From a virus: 25,339 nucleotides of DNA. The DNA lies in IMG/VR virus record IMGVR_UViG_3300048444_000275, positions 1 through 25,339 of that record. One strand, written 5' to 3'. The notes under the pieces are model-generated. The model searched no databases. It saw nothing but the letters and a program-made list of their open reading frames with translations, and was not told the origin of the DNA. The position numbers were made by a program, and so were the translations under genes. Position 1 is the stretch's first letter, and each line of letters begins with the position of its first letter. Shown here in pieces: positions 13,113 through 19,645 of the stretch.

Positions 13113-13499
13113 TTTCAGTGCTTTTACTAATATCTCTTGCTCAACTTGGGATAGAGCAATCTGAGCTTCTCTCCCTGTCATTGTAATATTGGGCGGTGCC
13201 ATTGGGTGTTGTGGTTGTGGTTTAGGTTCTTTCGTTACGAACTCTGGATAGGTTACTGAGTAGCCTACAGCCGGAGCTACTAGTGTACACTTAGACAGCT
13301 CGTCAAAATAGCTTAGCTCATCTGCTTGTTGCCCTGTAATGTGGAAACGATTAGCTGCATTATTGTACCAGAAAAGCTTTTCAAGTATTTTCTGGTGTTT
13401 AGCTTCCCAGTCTTTGATCTTTTTGATTTTAGAGTCATAGTTATTTTGAGCTTTGACCAGGAGCTCCTCTAGTTCGTGTCTATCGTAGTAGTATTTCAT
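13110..13499 (-). CDS. 129-residue early protein with coiled-coil N-terminus
   Basis: Residues 5-45 are strongly helical (HELEELLVKAQNNYDSKIKK). The middle contains Cys, Val and Pro, followed by a KEPKPQPQHPMAPPN linker and a short C-terminal helix. Start ATG overlaps the stop of the lipoprotein gene (ATGA), so the two are coupled. No membrane segment and no known domain. It might act with the lipoprotein, but this rests on coupling alone. Confidence 0.75.
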   Translation of the reverse strand: MKYYYDRHELEELLVKAQNNYDSKIKKIKDWEAKHQKILEKLFWYNNAANRFHITGQQADELSYFDELSKCTLVAPAVGYSVTYPEFVTKEPKPQPQHPMAPPNITMTGREAQIALSQVEQEILVKALK

Positions 13500-13684
13500 C
13501 GAAAGCCTTCCTCGGTTTCAGGGCAGTATAACTCTATTGCTTGAAGCTTACAATAGTGAAATTGCTCCTCACATTCTAGTATATAATTTACTGCTTGTTC
13601 TCTCTGTTCTGGTGTACAGGCATTTAGATCTTGTCCAACAGGAGCACAGCCTGCTAGTAACAGTGCTAGTAATAAATATCTCAT
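13496..13684 (-). CDS. small Cys-rich outer-membrane-type lipoprotein
   Basis: 62 residues. A signal peptide MRYLLLALLLAG ends in the lipobox LLAG|C, giving a 50-residue lipid-anchored protein (C13) with four further cysteines (23, 38, 45, 54), enough for two disulfides in a helical hairpin. T5 makes the lipoprotein Llp, which blocks its receptor to prevent superinfection and loss of progeny; a similar role is possible. Spanin outer subunits are another lipoprotein class, but no partner inner spanin overlaps it. AAGGA lies upstream. It is coupled by four-base overlaps on both sides. Confidence 0.8.
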   Translation of the reverse strand: MRYLLLALLLAGCAPVGQDLNACTPEQREQAVNYILECEEQFHYCKLQAIELYCPETEEGFR

Positions 13685-13968
13685 TCAATATTCCTTATTT
13701 CTTCTTCTAACTCTCTGAGCTCTTTCTTTAAGCGGTATTTTTTCAAATGTAACTCTTCTAAGCGTTTTTCATCGTAAGGAGTAATACCATTTAGTTCATG
13801 TTCATCGAATACTTCCGCCCCACAAGTACAGTAGCCTCGGAACACTAGCCTATCTTTTTCGTTGAAATACGAATCGTTGATAGGAACGTCCTTTCTACGA
13901 TACCATTGATCACAACTGTGACAGTGGTAGGACGCATCAGCGTGTTTTTCTGCTTCTACTGCATACAT
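13681..13968 (-). CDS. zinc-ribbon protein with C-terminal coiled coil
   Basis: 95 residues. CHSC at 16-19 and CTCG at about 47-50 form two knuckles of a four-Cys zinc ribbon, followed by a Leu/Glu/Lys-rich coiled coil (KKYRLKKELRELEEEIRNIE) to the end. It overlaps the upstream gene by 32 bases and the lipoprotein gene by four. The ribosome-binding site is weak, so translation is probably coupled. Could bind nucleic acid or act as an adaptor; no specific family seen. Confidence 0.75.
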   Translation of the reverse strand: MYAVEAEKHADASYHCHSCDQWYRRKDVPINDSYFNEKDRLVFRGYCTCGAEVFDEHELNGITPYDEKRLEELHLKKYRLKKELRELEEEIRNIE

Positions 13969-14287
13969 CGTTCTTTTCCATTAATTCTAGGAGCTTCTCT
14001 TTACTTATTACTACTGGGCATACTAGAGAGTGTAAATTATCTTCTTCCCCAGTGTAGTGCCAACACTCTTCATTACCGAAAGTAGAAAACTTCTTATATT
14101 TCCAATAGTCTAGCTCTTTTTCAGTGCGCTCTAACTCTCTTAGTTCGCCCGCTCGAATATCCGATAAGTGACGCAACTCAGCTTCTAGCTGTTCTATTTC
14201 GTCCGCTGCCACAATGAGATAGTCTAAGTCTACATCCAGTGGATGTGCCTTAGCTTCTTCCCTTAATCGTTCCGTTAATTTACTCAT
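13937..14287 (-). CDS. helical early protein with an HPLD-type motif
   Basis: 116 residues, mostly charged helix (VAADEIEQLEAELRHLSDI, then LRELERTEKELDYWKYKK). Near the N-terminus EEAKAHPLDVDLDYLIVAADE resembles a segment shared by two other genes here (ENPLDAS... and ENPIDAS...). It starts six bases after a perfect AGGAGG and overlaps the membrane-protein gene upstream (ATGA). Function unknown. Confidence 0.75.
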   Translation of the reverse strand: MSKLTERLREEAKAHPLDVDLDYLIVAADEIEQLEAELRHLSDIRAGELRELERTEKELDYWKYKKFSTFGNEECWHYTGEEDNLHSLVCPVVISKEKLLELMEKNDVCSRSRKTR

Positions 14288-14505
14288 TTGAACCTCCTAT
14301 GGTCGAAAGCTACCCAAATAGCAAAGCCTAGTAATAATACTCCTGTTAGAGAGCTAAACAGTACTAGCCCTATACTAGGGGAGGGTACCAAGTATATAGT
14401 GCCTAATTTTTTATTAGCGTCTGTCGCTATCTGGTAAGTGTCTACACTGGCAACATAACCATAAGATAAAGCCCCAATAAGTAGCCATAGTAAAAACCAT
14501 ACCAT
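14284..14505 (-). CDS. two-helix membrane protein
   Basis: 73 residues. Hydrophobic segments are at about 2-20 (VWFLLWLLIGALSYGYVAS) and 46-66 (SIGLVLFSSLTGVLLLGFAI), joined by a polar 25-residue loop; the end is DHRRFK. I preferred the ATG six bases after GGAGG over the GTG directly before it. Part of the envelope-rich early operon. No family recognised. Confidence 0.75.
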   Translation of the reverse strand: MVWFLLWLLIGALSYGYVASVDTYQIATDANKKLGTIYLVPSPSIGLVLFSSLTGVLLLGFAIWVAFDHRRFK

Positions 14506-14508
14506 CAC

Positions 14509-14565
14509 TTACCTCCATTGCGGATTTGCGTTATATGTTTTTAACACTTTAACTAAATCACTCAT
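14509..14565 (-). CDS. 18-residue micro-gene linking two coupled genes
   Basis: MSDLVKVLKTYNANPQWR. Its ATG overlaps the stop of the upstream gene (ATGA), and its stop falls just after the GGAGG that serves the membrane-protein gene. Without it there would be a 56-base gap in an otherwise gap-free operon. It may be a translational relay rather than a functional peptide. Confidence 0.4.
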   Translation of the reverse strand: MSDLVKVLKTYNANPQWR

Positions 14566-14807
14566 CGTTTTACTCTCTCAATCATGTAATTTGATAGTTC
14601 AACTGACACCCGTGTGAATTCGTTTCGGTATTTAGTTGGGAGCTTTTTAATAGCGTAGTCTAAGGTGTCAATGGCAATCTCTAGAGCTTCAGTATCGTGT
14701 TCTATACGCTTCTTCAGTTTAGATATTTCTTCAGCCTGTTCCGAGCAAATCTTTTGCACTTCGGCAAGTGATTCGCTCGGGCTTATTGTCTTTTGTAAGT
14801 CCGACAT
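14562..14807 (-). CDS. small coiled-coil protein
   Basis: 81 residues beginning MSDLQKTISP, with a heptad-like stretch from about 15 to 45 (EQAEEISKLKKRIEHDTEAL) and a further helix. The ATG lies five bases after GGGGGA at the end of the upstream gene; a TTG four codons earlier is less likely. Soluble, unknown function. Confidence 0.7.
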   Translation of the reverse strand: MSDLQKTISPSESLAEVQKICSEQAEEISKLKKRIEHDTEALEIAIDTLDYAIKKLPTKYRNEFTRVSVELSNYMIERVKR

Positions 14808-14808
14808 G

Positions 14809-14982
14809 TTATCCCCCAAAGACCGCTATTAAACCGTGATAAAACACACCGAATATGAACACAACAAAGCCAATAAGGCATAAAGTAGAGCAGAACTTAC
14901 CTGCTAAATCCCACTCTATCATATCGAACGCAATAGCCAGAATAAACATCACTATTGCTAGTATTAATGCGAAACCAATCAT
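14809..14982 (-). CDS. 57-residue two-helix membrane protein
   Basis: The first helix is MIGFALILAIVMFILAIAF and the second CLIGFVVFIFGVFYHGLIAV, with a short DMIEWDLAGK loop. The start overlaps the upstream stop (ATGA), and CCGGAGAG lies just upstream. The end supplies the ribosome-binding site of the next gene. It resembles the other two-helix proteins of this operon in layout, though not clearly in sequence. Confidence 0.7.
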   Translation of the reverse strand: MIGFALILAIVMFILAIAFDMIEWDLAGKFCSTLCLIGFVVFIFGVFYHGLIAVFGG

Positions 14983-15239
14983 AAAGCTCTCCGGTAAAAC
15001 TCTGATTCTGCTTTTTCTGAGGCAGATTTTATTTCTGTTTCTGTTTCTAGCATAATGTCTTTTTGGTGGTCAGTAACCGCAGCTTTATACCCTTCGTACC
15101 AACAATCCCCGTAAAACTCAACAATCTTTTCAAGTTCCCGCAGCCGATTAATAAGTTTATACGATGTGGAAGCATCCAAAGGATTCTCTCCCAGTCTTGC
15201 ATGGCACTCCCGTATATCTTTGATTATTTCTTCAATCAT
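14979..15239 (-). CDS. helical early protein with ENPLDAS motif
   Basis: 86 residues. RLGENPLDASTSYKLINRL at about 15-33 is shared in pattern with the gene ending at 17320 (RLKENPIDASALARLNYYKD) and more loosely with that at 13937-14287. The rest is charged helix with one CWYEGY segment. It overlaps both neighbours by four bases. Function unknown; the common segment suggests a shared binding partner. Confidence 0.72.
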   Translation of the reverse strand: MIEEIIKDIRECHARLGENPLDASTSYKLINRLRELEKIVEFYGDCWYEGYKAAVTDHQKDIMLETETEIKSASEKAESEFYRRAL

Positions 15240-15691
15240 AATAAATTTTCCACTCTAACTTGTAATTCTGACTTCTTATCTTTTAGTGTATCTTGGCCGT
15301 ATTTTAGGGCTTTATATACTAAGGTAGTATGTTCCTCTGTTGACATATAACCAAGCCACTGCACTCTTTCAATATCTCGTCTTACCTTTACTACTTGATA
15401 AGATACTTGAACCGCCCCATCAAATACTACCCTTTTCTTCACTCCTGGTGTTTTGAGTTTTTCTATTTTTATTTTATCTGGGTATTTGTAGATATGATCG
15501 GCTAAGGTACGAAGGTACTTAGGGGTACTAAAATAAACGCTCAATCTATAAATAGTAAATACTAAGGCTACCATAGATACTATAGCAAAAGCCCCGCCGA
15601 CCTCTTTGGAGAGATCTACTATTAAAGCACCAACAGTACCTGTCACTAATGAGAAGCTAAGAGGTTTTAAAACATATCTTGAAAATAACAT
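15236..15691 (-). CDS. membrane protein with long cytoplasmic tail
   Basis: 151 residues. Two hydrophobic helices at about 10-25 and 33-52 (GGAFAIVSMVALVFTIYRL), then a basic soluble domain of about 95 residues (KIKIEKLKTPGVKKRVVFDG) ending in helices. Start shares a base with the stop of the pilin-like gene (TAATG), and GGAG lies upstream. Unknown family. Confidence 0.75.
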   Translation of the reverse strand: MLFSRYVLKPLSFSLVTGTVGALIVDLSKEVGGAFAIVSMVALVFTIYRLSVYFSTPKYLRTLADHIYKYPDKIKIEKLKTPGVKKRVVFDGAVQVSYQVVKVRRDIERVQWLGYMSTEEHTTLVYKALKYGQDTLKDKKSELQVRVENLL

Positions 15692-15849
15692 TATCCGTGC
15701 TCCACGTTCATTTCTTTCTTTTCGGGTTCCTCTAGTTTAGGTTCCTCTGATTCTAATACTTTAGGCAACAATACTGAAGCTAATATAGCTATAATCAGGA
15801 TAACTATAACTAACTCAATCAATGTAAAACCTTTAAAAGAACTTTTCAT
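15691..15849 (-). CDS. 52-residue type IV pilin-like protein without a globular head
   Basis: The N-terminus MKSSFKGFTLIELVIVILII is a textbook class III signal: basic leader, cleavage Gly7|Phe8, Glu at position 5 of the mature protein, then a 20-residue hydrophobic helix ending in Pro29. In bacteria this is cut and methylated by PilD and assembled into type IV pili or type II secretion pseudopili. Here the protein stops after an acidic 23-residue tail (SEEPKLEEPEKKEM) with no head domain. Shine-Dalgarno GGGAG lies seven bases upstream, and the gene is coupled on both sides. It may act as a decoy that poisons pilus or pseudopilus assembly; that is inference. Confidence 0.82.
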   Translation of the reverse strand: MKSSFKGFTLIELVIVILIIAILASVLLPKVLESEEPKLEEPEKKEMNVEHG

Positions 15850-16033
15850 TAGCTAACTCCCAGTATTTGATACTATCTGCAATAACTGGATCTTTTACAA
15901 ATAAGAAGAATACAACCCAAAATAAGCCACAACAGCAAAGGAAGAAAGACTTATCCTCAGACTTATCAGTAATGGAGCCTACTGTTACCGCTAGGCAAAA
16001 CATAAAAAAGATTATTCCAAAAATTAGTTGCAT
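15833..16033 (-). CDS. 66-residue two-helix membrane protein
   Basis: Helix 1 is LIFGIIFFMFCLAVTVGSI and helix 2 FFLCCCGLFWVVFFLFV, separated by an acidic loop (TDKSEDKS). The triple Cys lies within the second helix. GAGG precedes the ATG. It overlaps the pilin-like gene by 17 bases and contains that gene's ribosome-binding site, so the two are tightly coupled and may act together. Confidence 0.72.
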   Translation of the reverse strand: MQLIFGIIFFMFCLAVTVGSITDKSEDKSFFLCCCGLFWVVFFLFVKDPVIADSIKYWELANEKFF

Positions 16034-16581
16034 AAATACCTCATGTATGGTTCGTTTCCACTAAGCTCAATGTATTCACTTAATTCTGCTGAATTAAGTA
16101 CGCCTTCTATAGCTCTCAGCCTACGTTTACTATCTTCTAGCTCTTGGTAATCTATATTAAGATTTAAGTCTAGTGAATGGAAGCTACTTGAGCGGTGTAG
16201 GATGCAAAGTACCTCATTAGATAGGTGCTCATTCAAGCTAAACATAGTACTAGGTCTATGAAAGAAACCCCACTCAGTGTATTTTGTCTTTAGAGACCTT
16301 TTAATACTAGATAGTATCCTCTCTATTAACTCGGCGTTGAGTTCATACTTTTCGGGCCCCTCTTTAAAAGGTTTAAACAAGCTGTTATTCCAGCGGTACC
16401 ATTCAGCTCTTATTTTTTTGTAAGAGTTTAAACCTTTTAATTCTTTTATTGCTTTATCAATCTTTTGGTTAAGCAGCTCCAAGTCAATTTCTGACTCTTT
16501 TTCAGCAATCTCCTTTTCTACAAGAGGGATAGCTTTTTTCAGTTTTTCTATTACTACGGAACTTTTAAATATATAACTCAT
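16024..16581 (-). CDS. 185-residue early protein, mostly coiled coil
   Basis: Helical throughout: residues 8-50 are a Lys/Glu-rich coiled coil (KLKKAIPLVEKEIAEKESEI), the centre is aromatic (AEWYRWNNSLFKPF), and there is a further helix near 148-170. AAGGT is seven bases before the ATG, which overlaps the previous gene (ATGA). No family recognised. Confidence 0.73.
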   Translation of the reverse strand: MSYIFKSSVVIEKLKKAIPLVEKEIAEKESEIDLELLNQKIDKAIKELKGLNSYKKIRAEWYRWNNSLFKPFKEGPEKYELNAELIERILSSIKRSLKTKYTEWGFFHRPSTMFSLNEHLSNEVLCILHRSSSFHSLDLNLNIDYQELEDSKRRLRAIEGVLNSAELSEYIELSGNEPYMRYLCN

Positions 16582-16754
16582 GTTATTACCTTGTCACAAA
16601 TAACGATAATAATAGACAATATTAATACGTAAGACAGGATTTTCTCTCCCCGTTTAAAAGGGACTTTAGAAACTCCCGACATTGCTAGAATTAATAAAAC
16701 TCCGAATAAAGCCACTAAAGTATAGGCTGCTCCAGTAAGTATTTCTAAAATCAT
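16578..16754 (-). CDS. 58-residue two-helix membrane protein
   Basis: MILEILTGAAYTLVALFGVL starts the first helix; a basic loop (SKVPFKRGEK) and a second helix (YVLILSIIIVICD) follow. GGAGG lies five bases before the ATG, which overlaps the upstream stop. The loop charge suggests its ends face the periplasm. Unknown function. Confidence 0.7.
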   Translation of the reverse strand: MILEILTGAAYTLVALFGVLLILAMSGVSKVPFKRGEKILSYVLILSIIIVICDKVIT

Positions 16755-17161
16755 AGTTCCTCCAATCGTTTAATCAGTACTAGAATAAAATCGTGAGCTA
16801 TATCACGGTCAGAATGGTCTAGGGTTAAATGTTCGTGCTCTAGTTCTTTTTCGGAAAATATATTTAAATCTTCTGCACTAATATAACGGTCTCTAGCATA
16901 TTGTCCCCATACGGATTCTGCGTCTACACGCTTGTTTACTAGACCCGTTGAATTAAGGAATTGGTTCATTAGGTCATCAAGCTCTTGAGATAGGTACATA
17001 GCTCTATTTTCTATATTTCCTTTGTTAGACTTATATAAAGCCCAATCTCCACAAAGACAACAAGAAGTGCCACAATACCAGTTAAACATATCTAAGTTGT
17101 TTTCAGTGTCTTTGCCTGCTTCTATAATCTCTTTTAGTAACTTAATTAACTGTTCTTTCAT
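16751..17161 (-). CDS. Cys-rich early protein, first gene of the operon
   Basis: 136 residues. An N-terminal helix (MKEQLIKLLKEIIEAGKD) leads to WYCGTSCCLCGDWALYKSNK near residues 28-47, whose Cys cluster could hold zinc. A helical region and a His/Asp-rich stretch (EKELEHEHLTLDHSDRDIAH) follow. It is the first gene after promoter 17193-17221, with AAAGGA nine bases before the ATG. No firm family. Confidence 0.75.
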   Translation of the reverse strand: MKEQLIKLLKEIIEAGKDTENNLDMFNWYCGTSCCLCGDWALYKSNKGNIENRAMYLSQELDDLMNQFLNSTGLVNKRVDAESVWGQYARDRYISAEDLNIFSEKELEHEHLTLDHSDRDIAHDFILVLIKRLEEL

Positions 17162-17192
17162 TTATACAATCCTTTTTCATTTCAATACACAT

Positions 17193-17221
17193 ATTATATC
17201 AAAATCTAAGCTTCTAAGCAA
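17193..17221 (-). promoter_or_regulatory. early promoter of the 17.2-12.0 kb operon
   Basis: Minus strand TTGCTT, 17-base spacer, TATAAT, followed by ATGTGTATTGAA. CGTATTTAATCTC lies directly upstream of the -35, as in the sister promoters at 17935, 22594 and 25294. Confidence 0.8.
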
Positions 17222-17234
17222 GAGATTAAATACG

Positions 17235-17257
17235 AAAAAACCCGGCACAAGGCCGGG
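17235..17257 (-). terminator. Rho-independent terminator
   Basis: Minus strand CCCGGC-CTTGT-GCCGGG-TTTTTT. It ends the operon of the two genes to its right, just before the next early promoter. Some T bases also belong to the upstream element of that promoter. Confidence 0.92.
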
Positions 17258-17319
17258 TATATAAATTTAGATATTAGCGCCACTATTATCCCTTATTCAT
17301 CCCTAGAAAAAGGAATAAC

Positions 17320-17685
17320 TCACCTATTTAATAGGTCCTTATAGTAGTTTAACCGTGCTAGTGCAGAAGCGTCTATAGGATTTTCTTTTAATCGTTCTTC
17401 CTCCTTTTTGATAAACTCTTCAATATCTTCCCAGGTTGTGTTATAGTCCATATTATGACTATCCATTTCTAGGACAAACTCTAGTAAGCACTTGTACTCT
17501 ACATGGAGGTCGTCCCGTAAAAGCTCTTTTAATACTACTTCCCGGGGCTTAGGCTGATTCAGGAGCTTTTGGCAATAGTCGGATAGTTCCTGATTGTGCT
17601 GGGCAAGTCGATTATTACCTTCTAGTTGAAAGTGTGTTGCGATATTTTGATAAAAGTGCATTTCTTGTTCTAGTACTGTTTTCAT
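17320..17685 (-). CDS. helical early protein with ENPIDAS motif
   Basis: 121 residues, helical (EGNNRLAQHNQELSDYCQKL, EYKCLLEFVLEMDSHNMDYN). It ends in EEERLKENPIDASALARLNY, the motif shared with the 86-residue protein at 14979-15239. Start overlaps the upstream gene (ATGA). There is a gap of about 60 bases before the terminator, with no further gene visible. Unknown function. Confidence 0.72.
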   Translation of the reverse strand: MKTVLEQEMHFYQNIATHFQLEGNNRLAQHNQELSDYCQKLLNQPKPREVVLKELLRDDLHVEYKCLLEFVLEMDSHNMDYNTTWEDIEEFIKKEEERLKENPIDASALARLNYYKDLLNR

Positions 17686-17906
17686 ATTAGCTCCCCTTGA
17701 TTCATTAACGCCATAAACTCTTCTAGTTCACGTTCCTCAACTCGAAAGATAATACGAACATCGTCACAGAACTGCTCAAAGTGAACACCTAGTATTTCTA
17801 CACCATGCCAGAATTGTTGTTCCATTTGGTCTTGTTTAGCGTTCCATTCTGCGTTTTTCATATCTACGATAAGCTCAACCCAAACTTTACCTTTTTCAAT
17901 TCTCAT
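17682..17906 (-). CDS. 74-residue early protein
   Basis: A small α/β-looking protein: β-strand KGKVWVELIVDM, a helix with AEWNAKQDQMEQQFW, then the β-strand DVRIIFRVEERE and a final helix. First gene behind promoter 17935-17963, with a strong AAGGAG seven bases before the ATG. No family recognised. Confidence 0.72.
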   Translation of the reverse strand: MRIEKGKVWVELIVDMKNAEWNAKQDQMEQQFWHGVEILGVHFEQFCDDVRIIFRVEERELEEFMALMNQGELI

Positions 17907-17934
17907 ATGATCTCCTTCAATTCAATATACATAT

Positions 17935-17963
17935 ATTATACTAAGAATCAGGTAATTTGGCAA
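17935..17963 (-). promoter_or_regulatory. early promoter before the 74-residue gene
   Basis: Minus strand TTGCCA, 17-base spacer, TATAAT, with CTGTATTAAATCTA upstream of the -35 and ATATGTATATTGAA downstream. Same design as the other three early promoters. Confidence 0.82.
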
Positions 17964-17976
17964 TAGATTTAATACA

Positions 17977-18000
17977 GAAAAACCCGCACTTGGCGGGTTT
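17977..18000 (-). terminator. Rho-independent terminator after the SPFH gene
   Basis: Minus strand AACCCGC-CAAGT-GCGGGTT-TTTC, starting five bases past the SPFH stop codon. It closes the NAD-metabolism/SPFH operon. Confidence 0.9.
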
Positions 18001-18004
18001 ATAA

Positions 18005-18874
18005 TTACTTGTTGGCTTCGATAAACGGAACGGCTTGATTTGGTAGCATAGTTTTAGGTAATTGCCCATCCCAGTTTTCTGCTTTAACTAACTCAATTAG
18101 TGCGGCGTTATTTTTCAGAGCATCAGCACGTTCTTTAATAGCTTCTGCTTCTGCTTGACCGCGCATTTTAATAGCGTCTGCTTCTGCTTCAGCAGCAAAT
18201 CTAACTTTATCTGCATCCGCTTGAGCTTTAGTACGAACAATATCTGCTAGAACTTTCTCACGCTCTAGGTTTTGTTGTTCTTTTTCTACCGCTACTTCCG
18301 CTAACATACGCTGCTCGATTGAATCTTCGTATACACTTGAGAATTTAACATCCTCAATTTGAACACCCAGAATAATCACAGGCGCGCCTGAGCGCTCGAT
18401 AGAGGAGGTCAGCTCAGAAACCATGTCCGCATTCAGCTTACCACGCTCTTTAATGGCTGTGCTAGCATTATATCGGCCAAATACTACTTTAACTTGCTCT
18501 AGTGTTTTACGGGTAATGATACGGTCAACTACGCCCATGCGATCCCCGTACTCAGAGTATACCTGCTCAACCCTAGATGCGTCGATTTGGTAGCTAACTG
18601 ATACGTTCAAAGAAGCTGATTGCTGGTCATTACTATAAGCACCTAAATTGGTATAACGAGCATAGTGCTCTTGAACACTCACCTCGCTGGTGTTATCCAT
18701 AATTGGAACCTTGAAGTGTAGTCCTGGATCGGATACAGTTACTACTTCTCCATAACGAGTTACTACTGTTCGCTCACCTTCGTCAACAGTGTACCAACTG
18801 CCTAATACTAGGGTTAATAAGAAGATAGCCAGAATAGCTCCTGAAATACTGGTAATAATTTGCTTAGTCGTCAT
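18005..18874 (-). CDS. SPFH / band-7 (prohibitin-stomatin) membrane protein
   Basis: 289 residues. A membrane helix at about 8-28 (SISGAILAIFLLTLVLGSWY) is followed by an SPFH domain (VDEGERTVVTRYGEVVTVSD, DPGLHFKVPIMD) to about residue 200. A long Ala/Glu/Lys coiled coil (190-260) and a short tail complete it. This is the HflK/HflC/prohibitin architecture, where proteins build ring-shaped membrane scaffolds and modulate proteases such as FtsH. It is the full length expected for a functional member. AAGGA lies six bases upstream, and the start overlaps a 42-residue membrane protein gene. It may shield phage proteins from FtsH or organise the envelope; that is inference. Confidence 0.92.
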   Translation of the reverse strand: MTTKQIITSISGAILAIFLLTLVLGSWYTVDEGERTVVTRYGEVVTVSDPGLHFKVPIMDNTSEVSVQEHYARYTNLGAYSNDQQSASLNVSVSYQIDASRVEQVYSEYGDRMGVVDRIITRKTLEQVKVVFGRYNASTAIKERGKLNADMVSELTSSIERSGAPVIILGVQIEDVKFSSVYEDSIEQRMLAEVAVEKEQQNLEREKVLADIVRTKAQADADKVRFAAEAEADAIKMRGQAEAEAIKERADALKNNAALIELVKAENWDGQLPKTMLPNQAVPFIEANK

Positions 18875-18992
18875 TTTTGTCCTTAGTGTTGTTGAAGTGT
18901 TGATCTGCTTTTTTGTCTAAAATAGAACGGATACCGAGATAGAAAATATATCCGATAACCGCTAATCCAATAACTGCCAGTCCTAGTGTCAT
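18864..18992 (-). CDS. 42-residue single-pass membrane protein partnered with the SPFH gene
   Basis: MTLGLAVIGLAVIGYIFYLG forms one helix, followed by a polar charged tail (KKADQHFNNTKDKNDD). The start overlaps the upstream stop (ATGA), and its last 11 bases overlap the SPFH start, whose ribosome-binding site it contains. Tight coupling suggests it acts with the SPFH protein. Unknown family. Confidence 0.68.
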   Translation of the reverse strand: MTLGLAVIGLAVIGYIFYLGIRSILDKKADQHFNNTKDKNDD

Positions 18993-19645
18993 AATAAGTT
19001 CTTCCCGTAAAAAGTTACGCTACCGTCTGGATTCACAGTTTGAATATTGTGAACTAACTTGGTGGGGATTTCTACTACTCGTCGTACTTTACCTTGAGTG
19101 CTTACTACAACACCTTCTGGTAGATTCTTATCTTTGACATTCTCAGTGTACCTAATAAGTAAGGTTTTAGAGCCGCTTTTGTCTGTTCGCACTTTAGCGT
19201 CTACAATACCCTTAAAGGTGTATTTATTACCATTAGTGTAGGTTAACGTAACTTTTTTGTAGGTTCCGTTAAATACACTACGGTCTCTAACGGTAATGTA
19301 CGTTTTGAGACTTTTACTATCAAAGTGTAAAGAGCTCGGCGGACCTATTAGTTGTAAAGCGTGTTCAATATCATTTTTATTAATCATAGTTCTTCCTGTT
19401 TGTGTCCCTTTTATCTCTAGTCTTATGCGAAAATCCAAAGCATTTCCTTTGAATCTAACTTTTGCGTTCACTAGGCGTTGTAACTCTTGTAAACGGTCTA
19501 TACAACGTACTTTTCCTGAGATTATAATTGTATCATCAGGATACCCAAAAGTAACGAAGCTATGAGGTGTCATAGCTTCTTTTACCATAGACTTAACCTC
19601 GGCCATAGTACCTTTAGTTAGTTTTCCAGTTACTACTGCTTCCAT
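18989..19645 (-). CDS. 218-residue protein downstream of the NadV-like gene
   Basis: A β-rich soluble protein with repeated strand patterns (FVTFGYPDDTIIISGKVRCI, KKVTLTYTNGNKYTFKGI, SVTFYGKNLL at the C-terminus). The first 85 and the last 100 residues both look like two-strand-plus-helix modules. It overlaps the NadV-like gene by 13 bases and so is co-expressed with the NAD pair. No recognised catalytic motif. Its conserved company makes it worth testing as an accessory factor, but no function is proposed. Confidence 0.72.
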   Translation of the reverse strand: MEAVVTGKLTKGTMAEVKSMVKEAMTPHSFVTFGYPDDTIIISGKVRCIDRLQELQRLVNAKVRFKGNALDFRIRLEIKGTQTGRTMINKNDIEHALQLIGPPSSLHFDSKSLKTYITVRDRSVFNGTYKKVTLTYTNGNKYTFKGIVDAKVRTDKSGSKTLLIRYTENVKDKNLPEGVVVSTQGKVRRVVEIPTKLVHNIQTVNPDGSVTFYGKNLL

